A stretch of 64,000 nt of DNA, taken from assembly GCA_050330335.1 (NCBI GenBank), contig JBHJNX010000036.1:1-64000 (forward strand). Reading direction: 5' to 3'. Below the pieces are notes generated by a model. That model ran no database searches and was not told the origin of the DNA. It saw nothing but the letters and a program-made list of their open reading frames with translations. Shown here piece by piece: positions 43,725 to 54,823 of this stretch (position 1 is the first letter of the stretch; the number at the start of each line of letters is the position of its first letter). This DNA comes from Waterburya sp050330335 (lineage in GTDB: Bacteria; Cyanobacteriota; Cyanobacteriia; Cyanobacteriales; Xenococcaceae). The position numbers and the translations under genes were made by a program.

Positions 43725-46381
43725 GATGCACCAACTGTCAGATTAACCTCTGTTTCTGGAGTTGCATCTTCTGTATGATATAGTGCCGCGTCGATTTTGC
43801 AGCCGCGATATGCCAGGGTATAAAGTTCTTGCAAATCTTTAATTAGAGGATAGCGGGGATTTGAACCAGTACATTGATCGTCAAAGGCTTGTTCGGCTAA
43901 TTCCTCGATTTGTTCGTAAAACTTTCGTTCTTCTCCAGGTAAAGCTTCTTTAATAGTCAGGGGAATGTCAATTTCCGCTTTGAGATTTTCGATCGCCTCG
44001 ACTAATTTTTCTACTTTTTCATCGGGAGTATTACCGCCTAAATGTAGATAGTCGGCAATCTCAGCGTAACGCTCTATGGCGTGAGGATATTCGTATTGAG
44101 GAAAGATTGCTTGTTTGAATGGGGCATCGGTAGCATTATAACGGATTACGTGGGTAATCATCAAGGCATTAGCCAAACCGTGAGGTACGTGGAAAGTCGA
44201 ACCTAACTTATGTGCCATCGAGTGACAAATACCCAAGAAAGAATTGGCAAATGCCATTCCCGCAATAGTAGCAGCATAGTGGACTTTTTCTCTTGCCAGG
44301 GGGTCTTTTGCTCCTAATTTATAAGAACGAGGTAAATATTTCAACAGTAGGGCGATCGCCTGTAAAGCCAGACCATCGGTAAATTCAGTAGCCAGTACAG
44401 AGACATAAGCCTCTAAAGCGTGAGTTAAAGCATCGATCCCACCAAAAGCGGTAAGGGATTTAGGCATATTGAGAACTAGTTCGGGATCGACAATGGCGAT
44501 GTTGGGAGTTAAAGCATAATCGGCGAGGGGATATTTAATGCCAGTGCGATCATCAGTGACGACAGCAAAGGGAGTTACTTCCGAACCCGTACCGGAAGTG
44601 GTGGGGATGGCTACCATTTGTGCTTTTTTACCTAAAGCAGGCAATTCATAGACTCGCTTGCGGATGTCCATAAACCGAGTGGCGATCCCCTCAAATTCGA
44701 TTTCAGGATGTTCGTACATCAACCAGATGACTTTGGCTGCATCCATGGGCGAACCGCCACCAAAGGCGATAATAACGTCGGGTTTAAAGGTATTAACTCT
44801 TGCTAATCCCATTTCAATAGTAGAAAGAGTGGGGTCGGGTTGAACATCGTAAAAAACTTGATGTTCGATGTTGAGTTCCTCTAAAACACTGGTGACTTGT
44901 TTAATCATTCCCAAGTCAAATAGTGGCTTGTCGGTAATGATAAATGCCCGTTTTTTACCAGCTAAATCTCCCAAAGCTACAGGCAGAGAACCGTATTTAA
45001 AATACACTTTGGGGGGGACGCGAAACCAGAGCATATTTTCCCGTCTTTCCGATACGGTTTTAATATTCAATAAATGAGTGACGCTAACATTTTCACTTAC
45101 AGAATTACCGCCCCAAGTACCGCATCCCAAAGTCAAAGACGGGTCTAACTTAAAGTTATACAGATCGCCAATTGCCCCTTGAGAAGAAGGAGTGTTGATC
45201 AATACCCTACCTGTAGAAACATGAGTTTCAAAATAGTCAATGCGATCGCTGTTATTAGGAGCGGTATAAAGTACTGAAGTATGACCCCTACCGCCAAATA
45301 AAATTAGTTCTTCGGCTGTTGCTGTAGCTGCTTTAAAGTCAGCCGCCCGATACATTGCCAAGACGGGGGATAATTTTTCAATAGAAAAGGGTTCTTGTCT
45401 GCCTACTTCATCGATTTCTCCAATTAAAACCTTACTGCCTTGGGGAACTTCAATTCCTGCCAATTCGGCAATTTGAATTACTGATTGACCGACGATCGCG
45501 GGATTGATATGTCCGTCTTTAACTAAAACCGTGTTTACTTTGGCTTTTTCTTCGGGAGAGAGGAAATAAGCACCCCGGATGGCAAATTCTTCCCTGACGC
45601 GATCATATACTTCATCTACCACGATTACCGACTGTTCTGAAGCGCAGATCATGCCATTGTCAAAGGTTTTACTCAATAAAATCGAGCTTACGGCTAATTT
45701 GATTTCAGCAGTTTCATCGATTACCGCAGGAGTATTCCCCGCACCTACACCCAAAGAAGGTTTGCCAGAAGAATAGGCAGCCTTAACCATTCCTGGCCCC
45801 CCAGTTGCCAGAATTAAATTCAGACTGGGATGTTGCATCAAAGCTTGAGAAAGCTCTACCGATGGTTCGTCGATCCAGCCAATGATGTCGTCTGGCGCAC
45901 CCGCAGCTATAGCAGCATTTAGTACTGTTTTGGCTGCGGCGATGGTGCATTCTTTGGCTCTGGGATGGGGAGAAAAGATAATGGCGTTACGGGTTTTTAG
46001 GGCGATGAGAGCTTTGAAGATTGCTGTTGCCGTTGGGTTGGTGGTGGGAACGATCCCCGCTAAAATACCTACTGGTTCGGCTATTTTTTGGATGCCATAA
46101 TGAGAATCCGATTCGATGACACCACAGGTAGGTTCGTTTTTGTATTTGTTGTAGATAAATTCCGAAGCAAAATGATTTTTAATCACCTTATCTTCCACAA
46201 CTCCCATTCCCGTCTCGGCGACAGCTAATTTAGCTAGGGGAATGCGTTTTTCGTTGGCGGCTAGGGCTGCTTGTTTAAAGATTTTGTCTACCTGTTGTTG
46301 GGTAAACTTTGCATATTGACTCTGAGCCGTTTTGACTTTTTCAATGAGAATATTGAGTTCTTCTAGGTTGGTTACTTTCAT
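43721..46381 (-). CDS. adhE: Bifunctional acetaldehyde-CoA/alcohol dehydrogenase AdhE
   Basis: Fermentative enzyme converting acetyl-CoA to ethanol with two NADH. Residues 1 to about 440 are an aldehyde dehydrogenase domain with the catalytic cysteine in NGMICASEQSVIVV. After a linker the C-terminal iron-dependent alcohol dehydrogenase domain has FGGGSPMDAAKVIW, PTTSGTGSEVTPFAVV and the iron-binding histidines in GICHSMAHKLGSTFHVPHG. AdhE forms filaments called spirosomes in other bacteria. At 886 residues it is full length. The TGA stop is at the boundary of a transposon-like remnant, so the last few residues may be altered. Confidence 0.96.
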   Translation of the reverse strand: MKVTNLEELNILIEKVKTAQSQYAKFTQQQVDKIFKQAALAANEKRIPLAKLAVAETGMGVVEDKVIKNHFASEFIYNKYKNEPTCGVIESDSHYGIQKIAEPVGILAGIVPTTNPTATAIFKALIALKTRNAIIFSPHPRAKECTIAAAKTVLNAAIAAGAPDDIIGWIDEPSVELSQALMQHPSLNLILATGGPGMVKAAYSSGKPSLGVGAGNTPAVIDETAEIKLAVSSILLSKTFDNGMICASEQSVIVVDEVYDRVREEFAIRGAYFLSPEEKAKVNTVLVKDGHINPAIVGQSVIQIAELAGIEVPQGSKVLIGEIDEVGRQEPFSIEKLSPVLAMYRAADFKAATATAEELILFGGRGHTSVLYTAPNNSDRIDYFETHVSTGRVLINTPSSQGAIGDLYNFKLDPSLTLGCGTWGGNSVSENVSVTHLLNIKTVSERRENMLWFRVPPKVYFKYGSLPVALGDLAGKKRAFIITDKPLFDLGMIKQVTSVLEELNIEHQVFYDVQPDPTLSTIEMGLARVNTFKPDVIIAFGGGSPMDAAKVIWLMYEHPEIEFEGIATRFMDIRKRVYELPALGKKAQMVAIPTTSGTGSEVTPFAVVTDDRTGIKYPLADYALTPNIAIVDPELVLNMPKSLTAFGGIDALTHALEAYVSVLATEFTDGLALQAIALLLKYLPRSYKLGAKDPLAREKVHYAATIAGMAFANSFLGICHSMAHKLGSTFHVPHGLANALMITHVIRYNATDAPFKQAIFPQYEYPHAIERYAEIADYLHLGGNTPDEKVEKLVEAIENLKAEIDIPLTIKEALPGEERKFYEQIEELAEQAFDDQCTGSNPRYPLIKDLQELYTLAYRGCKIDAALYHTEDATPETEVNLTVGAS

Positions 46382-46394
46382 GTTGATTATTTAG

Positions 46395-46440
46395 TGGTTA
46401 TTGGTCATTGGTTATTAGCTACAAAAGACAAACAACAAAA
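46395..46440. repeat. Heptad-repeat spacer upstream of adhE
   Basis: The 65-bp spacer between adhE and pflA is largely GGTTATTGGTCATTGGTTATT followed by AAAAGACAAACAACAAAAGA. The same arrangement fills the spacer upstream of pflA at 47194-47250. This is a short tandem heptanucleotide repeat of the kind dispersed in cyanobacterial genomes. Confidence 0.75.
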
Positions 46441-46446
46441 GATTAA

Positions 46447-47199
46447 CTAATCTGCTGCGATGCCATACTCGGCAAAAATCTTTTTAGTGGTATTAACTAA
46501 TTCTGGAGATGCGGGGGGGGTGTCTTTTAGTTGATATTCATAGCCTAATTGTTCCCATTTATATTCACCCATTTTGTGAAAGGGCAAGATTTCTACTTTG
46601 GTGACATTTTTTAAACTTGAGACAAACTCAGCCAAACCGCGAATATTGTCAGGGCGATCGCTCAGATGGGGAACGAGGACAAATCTAATCCAAGCTGCTT
46701 TTTCAATGGCACTTAAATAGCGAGCCAAATTGAGAGTCGGTTCGAGAGCAACGTTGGTAATATGATGGTAGATCTGGGGATCGAAAGATTTAATATCTAA
46801 CAACACCAAGTCTACATAATCTAAGATTGGTTTGGCTACTTCTAATTGCACGTATCCCGAAGTGTCTAAAACAGTATGAATTCCCAACTGGTGACAGCGA
46901 CGAAAAATTTCTGCGACAAACTCTGGCTGCATCAGGGGTTCGCCGCCAGACACGGTAACGCCTCCTCCTGAAGAGTCCATGTAAGAGCGATATTTTTGGA
47001 TGTCTCGAATTAATTCATCCACCGTTATCTCCCTACCATCATGGAGTTGGCGACAATCAGGGTTGTGACAGTAAAGACATCTGAGGGGACATCCTTGGGT
47101 GAAGATCACATAACGAATACCTGGACCATCTACTGTTCCACAAGTTTCGATAGAGTGAATTCTACCTTTAGTTTTGAATTGAGGAGTTGTTATGGTCAT
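46447..47199 (-). CDS. pflA: Pyruvate formate-lyase activating enzyme
   Basis: Radical SAM enzyme that installs the glycyl radical on pyruvate formate-lyase. The CX3CX2C cluster motif is C37-C41-C44 (TQGCPLRCLYCHNPDC), preceded by SIETCGTVDGPGIRYVIF, and followed by GGGVTVSGGEPLMQPEF. Length 250 is right for PflA, not the longer glycyl-radical activases with extra ferredoxin domains. The target pflB is not in the window; it may be elsewhere. The start ATG at 47199 lies inside the heptad repeat and has no clear ribosome-binding site. Confidence 0.93.
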   Translation of the reverse strand: MTITTPQFKTKGRIHSIETCGTVDGPGIRYVIFTQGCPLRCLYCHNPDCRQLHDGREITVDELIRDIQKYRSYMDSSGGGVTVSGGEPLMQPEFVAEIFRRCHQLGIHTVLDTSGYVQLEVAKPILDYVDLVLLDIKSFDPQIYHHITNVALEPTLNLARYLSAIEKAAWIRFVLVPHLSDRPDNIRGLAEFVSSLKNVTKVEILPFHKMGEYKWEQLGYEYQLKDTPPASPELVNTTKKIFAEYGIAAD

Positions 47200-47250
47200 T
47201 GGTCATTGGTCATTGGTTATTGGTTATTAGTTATAAAAGACGAAGGACAA
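47194..47250. repeat. Heptanucleotide repeat spanning the pflA start codon
   Basis: Tandem units GGTCATT (three times) then GGTTATT (twice) run from 47194 to about 47229, followed by an A-rich part similar to the adhE spacer. On the minus strand each GGTCATT unit presents an ATG; the unit nearest the gene provides the pflA initiation codon. Because 7 is not a multiple of 3, the other ATGs are out of frame. Confidence 0.8.
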
Positions 47251-47265
47251 AAGACAACAGACAAC

Positions 47266-47736
47266 TTACTTTTGATGTACCAGCATGACATCACAGGGAA
47301 CGTGATGAGAAACATAGTTACTAACGCTCCCAACTAGCAATTCATTTAAACCCCTTCTGCCGTGACTGCCAATAACAATTAAGTCTGCTTCCCATTCTCT
47401 AGCAAATTCACAAATTCGGCGTTCTGGTTGACCGATTTCTCGGACAAATTCTGCGACAACTCCCACCTGGTTAGCTTGTTCTACCAGAGATTGTAAATAA
47501 TCTAGGGGACGTTCTATTTGTATTTGCCATTCAGCTTCGGCAGCTTCGTTGGTGGTATGGGAATAGTAACCGCTACCTATTAAAGAAACTGTGTTTTGAT
47601 ATTCTGCTTCTTTGGGAGTAACAACATTGAGTAGCTGTAATTGGGCATCGAATATCTGAGCCAGTGATAGACTTTGCTGAAAAGCTTTTTGACTGAGTTG
47701 GCTTTCATCTAGGGCAACCAGAATCCTACTATACAT
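47266..47736 (-). CDS. Universal stress protein (UspA family)
   Basis: A single-domain, 156-residue Usp. It opens with MYSRILVALDESQLSQKAF and ends with the ATP-binding pattern LIVIGSHGRRGLNELLVGSV (G-x2-G-x9-G-S/T), so it is probably of the ATP-binding type. The likely order of co-directional genes is usp, pflA, adhE, which fits induction under anoxia, but the spacers of 65-66 bp are filled by repeats and the operon is not proven. Confidence 0.92.
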   Translation of the reverse strand: MYSRILVALDESQLSQKAFQQSLSLAQIFDAQLQLLNVVTPKEAEYQNTVSLIGSGYYSHTTNEAAEAEWQIQIERPLDYLQSLVEQANQVGVVAEFVREIGQPERRICEFAREWEADLIVIGSHGRRGLNELLVGSVSNYVSHHVPCDVMLVHQK

Positions 47737-48095
47737 GACTGTTTCCTTAGTTTAATGAGAAGTTTGCTCCCGATTTCCCTGTTTTTTTCTACAATTAGTA
47801 GTCCACCAATTTAATTTTAATTATAAAGATGGTGTGGTTTATTTCAATTTTGTTTTTATTATAAGAGGAGTTTCTTTTGTTAAAAACTATTTTAATCTTT
47901 TCTTGATAAACGTTTTTATCTCTAGGTTAAGGCGATCGCTAAACAATTAAGATATTGTGTAAATATTTAACAAATTCACTGATAAAAAGTTAAATATGAA
48001 ACAGAATAAAAATTTTAACTGCACTATAGAAATTGAAATTTATCTGAAAAAATTAAGAACTGTTTAATTAATTTACATTCAACCAATAACCGATT
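47737..48095. other. Divergent promoter region
   Basis: This 359-bp AT-rich spacer separates the leftward fermentation genes (usp, pflA, adhE) from the rightward activase and thioredoxin-CcdA genes. It contains one HIP1 site and no gene. It must hold promoters for both directions; no clear FNR-type palindrome was found by eye. Confidence 0.5.
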
Positions 48096-48719
48096 ATGAA
48101 CAAAATTCAATCCGACCCCTACCTCCAATTATTAGAAATTCCCCCAGGACATCTCAATATTATGGGTTACGTTGACGAATCGGAAGTTAACGGGCCTGGT
48201 TCGCGAGCAGTGGTGTGGTTGCAGGGGTGTCAGAGAGAATGTGATGGCTGTTTCAATCCCGAGTCTTGGTCTTTTGAAATCAATCAATTAATTTCCGTTG
48301 AAGAACTAGTGGAGAAGGTGTTAAGTAATTCCAATAATACCGGAATAACTTTTTCTGGAGGAGAACCTTTTTGGCAAGCACCAGCTTTAACAGAAGTAGC
48401 CAAAAAAATTAAAGCAGCAGGCTTAAATGTTATGTCTTTTACGGGTTTTACTTTAGAGAGATTGCAGTCAGAATATGCCCCAGCATCCAGTCATGAATTG
48501 TTGACACAATTGGATATTTTAATTGATGGTGCTTTTGTTAAATCTCTGGCAATTAATGAACCTAATTCTTTAGTTTCTTCTAGTAATCAAAGAGTTCATG
48601 TTTTTAATCCCGATTTTAAAGATAAACTGGATTGGGCGAGCGATCGCATAGAAATTCATGTCTTTAAAGATGGCAGTCGAATTATTACCGGTTTTCTGGG
48701 TTCTCTATCAGATTCGTAG
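48096..48719 (+). CDS. Small radical SAM activase (NrdG/4Fe-4S single-cluster type)
   Basis: A 207-residue radical SAM protein with the NrdG-like order: MGYVDESEVNGPGSRAVVWL, then the CX3CX2C motif (C45-C49-C52 in LQGCQRECDGCF), then GITFSGGEPFWQ. Such proteins activate glycyl-radical enzymes, above all anaerobic ribonucleotide reductase NrdD. No nrdD is in the window, and the C-terminal half (LDILIDGAFVK, HVFNPDFKDKL) fits a related group of unknown target. The thioredoxin-CcdA gene follows after 16 bp, so the two are probably co-transcribed. Confidence 0.82.
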   Translation: MNKIQSDPYLQLLEIPPGHLNIMGYVDESEVNGPGSRAVVWLQGCQRECDGCFNPESWSFEINQLISVEELVEKVLSNSNNTGITFSGGEPFWQAPALTEVAKKIKAAGLNVMSFTGFTLERLQSEYAPASSHELLTQLDILIDGAFVKSLAINEPNSLVSSSNQRVHVFNPDFKDKLDWASDRIEIHVFKDGSRIITGFLGSLSDS

Positions 48720-48735
48720 GACATTGAAGATTGAG

Positions 48736-50118
48736 ATGAAAGATACGGGAAAATTTCTGGTTTCTCTGATTATTTGTAGTGCGATCGCTTTAATGGCGTT
48801 TATTTCTCCTGTACTGGCTGAAGGAGAAACGGTAGATGTTTATTTTTTTCATAGTAAAACCTGTCCTCATTGTCTCAAACAAAAGCCAGTGATGGAAAGT
48901 GTGGCACAATTCAATCCTGAAATTAAATTACACGATTATGAGGTTAACGAACACTCAGCAATTTGGCAGGATTTTTTAAACAAACATCAGCTGAAATCAG
49001 AAGCCGTTCCCCGTACTGTTATTGGCGACAGACAATTTATTGGTTATAGCGAGAATGAAGGTCAACTAGAATACAATCAGGTCTATCAAGGTTATATTGG
49101 CTATCACAATCAAATTATTGCTGCCATTGAAGCGGAATTAGGACATCCCATTAAGGTTACATCACTTGAAAACAGACCTGTTTTTCCTTCAACTTTACCC
49201 TGGCTATTTTTGGCACTGCCTATTTTATATTTACTTGCCTATCCTCTAATTAGTGAAAAAGTTTTTATTACTCACAAAAAATCTCGTTTTGGTTTAGGAT
49301 TAATTGCCGTAATAGCTATTAGTTTATTTGCTTTTTTTGCGACAACTCCTGATGTAGCGATTAAAGAATTTGCCCAAGGTTTACCCTTTCCTTTATTTGT
49401 TTCGACAATTGCCCTAGCCGATGGTTTTAATCCCTGTGCTTTTACAGTTTTAATTATCCTGCTTTCATTATTGACTCATACCCGAAGTAGAAAACAAATG
49501 GCGATAATTGGTTCTACCTTTGTCGCTACTTCAGCGGTTATGTATTTTATTTTTATCATGGCCATGGTGCTTGTTGGTTCTTTATTTTTAGAACAATACG
49601 GAGCGATCGCCATGTTGCTTTTAGGAATTATTGTCGCGATCGCAGGATTAATTAATCTCAAAGACTATTTCTTTTTTAAACAGGGATTTTCTCTTTCTCT
49701 TTCGGCAAAACAACAATTAGCTGTAAGTAAAAAAGCAAGTCAAATTTCACGAAAACTGAAAGCAGGCGAACAAAATAAAATGATCTTGATCACTGCTTTG
49801 GGTGGAACGATTTTATTAGCAATATTCGTCAATATTATTGAGTTGGGATGTACGGCAATTTTACCCGCAGTTTACATGACCAGTCTGTTGCAATATTGTG
49901 CCTCCAATACTTGGTTGTGTGCGATATTTTGGACGGCTATTTATGCAGTAATTTATGTTATTCCTTTAGTAGCAATTTTGGTCAACTTTGTCTATTCATT
50001 TAAATCATCGAGACTTAGTGAGACTCAAGGAAAAATCCTCAAGTTAACAGCAGGAATTTTTATGTTATTTTTCGGATTATTAATGATTTTTAAACCAGAA
50101 TTATTGACCTTTGGTTAA
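48736..50118 (+). CDS. Exported thioredoxin-like domain fused to a CcdA-type membrane domain
   Basis: A 460-residue thiol-redox protein. Residues 1-28 form a signal peptide (FLVSLIICSAIALMAFISPV). A periplasmic or lumenal thioredoxin/glutaredoxin domain with the active site CPHC at residues 43-46 extends to about residue 150. It is followed by about eight membrane helices with CcdA/DsbD features: ADGFNPCAFTVLIILLSLLT and IIELGCTAILPAVYMTSLL, each with a cysteine. The fusion could carry electrons across the membrane to its own thioredoxin domain. The frame opens at 48658 inside the previous gene, but the ATG at 48736 starts the signal peptide. Confidence 0.82.
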   Translation: MKDTGKFLVSLIICSAIALMAFISPVLAEGETVDVYFFHSKTCPHCLKQKPVMESVAQFNPEIKLHDYEVNEHSAIWQDFLNKHQLKSEAVPRTVIGDRQFIGYSENEGQLEYNQVYQGYIGYHNQIIAAIEAELGHPIKVTSLENRPVFPSTLPWLFLALPILYLLAYPLISEKVFITHKKSRFGLGLIAVIAISLFAFFATTPDVAIKEFAQGLPFPLFVSTIALADGFNPCAFTVLIILLSLLTHTRSRKQMAIIGSTFVATSAVMYFIFIMAMVLVGSLFLEQYGAIAMLLLGIIVAIAGLINLKDYFFFKQGFSLSLSAKQQLAVSKKASQISRKLKAGEQNKMILITALGGTILLAIFVNIIELGCTAILPAVYMTSLLQYCASNTWLCAIFWTAIYAVIYVIPLVAILVNFVYSFKSSRLSETQGKILKLTAGIFMLFFGLLMIFKPELLTFG

Positions 50119-50523
50119 ATAATGATAACAATTTTAAATTTTCGGGCGTTGCTGATAAACGAAATAATACAAGCAATAAACTTCAACCTAATAAGCAAAG
50201 ATATTTACATCCAGCCATATTTTACAACAGAAAAAACTGTATATTTGGCTACAAAACATATCGTGAATATGAATAATAAAATCTCATTTTTAGTATAAGT
50301 TATGAGTACATAAAAGCTAAACTTTTTGCTTTAAATACCTAATTTGTCCCATCAAAATACTGATAACCCAAGCTTCTAAAAAAACTACAATCTTTTAGCT
50401 TCAAGGGTTTTACTCATTTAAGTACAAATTTAATTAATCTAAACTCAATCGGATTAGTACAAGTATCTTTGATATAAACAGAATAACATCTAAAGTTATT
50501 AGGTATCAGAAGGGGCTAAAACC
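50119..50523. other. AT-rich intergenic region
   Basis: A 405-bp stretch without a convincing gene. The string GGGCGTTGCTGATAAACGAA at 50142-50161 resembles the outer end of insertion sequences common in cyanobacteria, but no partner repeat was found. It presumably includes the promoter of the 43-residue membrane peptide and nifJ. Confidence 0.4.
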
Positions 50524-50655
50524 ATGTTATCTCTAGTTGCTGGATTAGGATTTATTTTAATAAGTATATTACCCTACGGATTTTTGAATTTTTGGTTGTT
50601 AAAAGATTACCAAAATGTCGATACAAAATATCGAATTTCCCAGGGCAAACAATAA
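50524..50655 (+). CDS. 43-residue single-span membrane peptide upstream of nifJ
   Basis: A short frame from ATG at 50524 to TAA at 50655. It encodes one hydrophobic helix (LVAGLGFILISILPYGFLNF) and a polar tail (DYQNVDTKYRISQGKQ). Base composition and the codon pattern look like coding DNA. nifJ begins 77 bp downstream in the same direction, so they may share a transcript. I do not recognise a family; it could be a small subunit of a membrane complex. Confidence 0.5.
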   Translation: MLSLVAGLGFILISILPYGFLNFWLLKDYQNVDTKYRISQGKQ

Positions 50656-50732
50656 AATTATCCATCAAATAAACTGCAATTTCTCAAAATATTTCTCATC
50701 CGATTACCCAGTTACTTAGGAGAAAATCAATC

Positions 50733-54317
<3,585 letters not shown>

Positions 54318-54823
54318 TCAACTTATTTACTAACTATTCGTGAACTACCCCACCGCAAGTGACGGATGGGGCTTCTGAACTCGTAGGGGAATGCCTCAAG
54401 ACAGACTTACGCCCACCCTTTGGTCTTACTTCCCCTCCTTCAGCAGCAGTCCTGGTTCCCAAGACCGATAATTGCCTGATGCCTTCTGCTCTAATATTCT
54501 TGCTGGCGTTTTCGTCCTTTAATAGAATGCAGATAGCGAAAAAAACTGCGATCGCAACTACTTGATATGTCATTATTTTCTAACTTAAACAAAGCAACCA
54601 AAATCAATATAGGCAATCATCTCGCCAGTTGGTACTAGGAACTGAGGATTACGATCGTTTCCTTAAGAAATTTGCTCTGGAGAACTCTCTCGGTAAAATT
54701 AAATAACTATAACTGTTTAGGTTGTTAAAGTCGATTAGAATTAATAATTACAATCAGTTTTCATATCCCTCGGAATCAAAAACCTAAATTGTATTTGTCT
54801 TTGCTGATATTTAGTTTACTAAT
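54318..54823. other. nifJ-gltB spacer with a transposon remnant
   Basis: The first 200 bp carry the tnpB relic described separately. The remaining 250 bp before gltB are AT-rich, with no gene, and should contain the gltB promoter. I did not find a convincing NtcA site (GTA-N8-TAC) or glutamine riboswitch by eye. Confidence 0.5.
54334..54519 (-). pseudogene. tnpB C-terminal relic with IS200/IS605 right end
   Basis: Read leftwards this gives DENASKNIRAEGIRQLSVLG followed by GTRTAAEGGEVRP, which is the C-terminus of TnpB/IS1341-type proteins; the D-x-NA-x2-N pattern is the last RuvC motif. The rest of the gene is gone and an unrelated hydrophobic frame is joined upstream. The relic ends in GGTGGGGTAGTTCAC, the usual right-end sequence of these elements, which in intact copies also forms the 3' scaffold of the guide RNA. 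It begins 17 bp after the nifJ stop. Confidence 0.82.

Noticed and set aside
54574..54823. Looked for a glutamine riboswitch or NtcA site upstream of gltB.
   Set aside because: Neither the riboswitch core nor GTA-N8-TAC at a promoter-like position could be found by eye.
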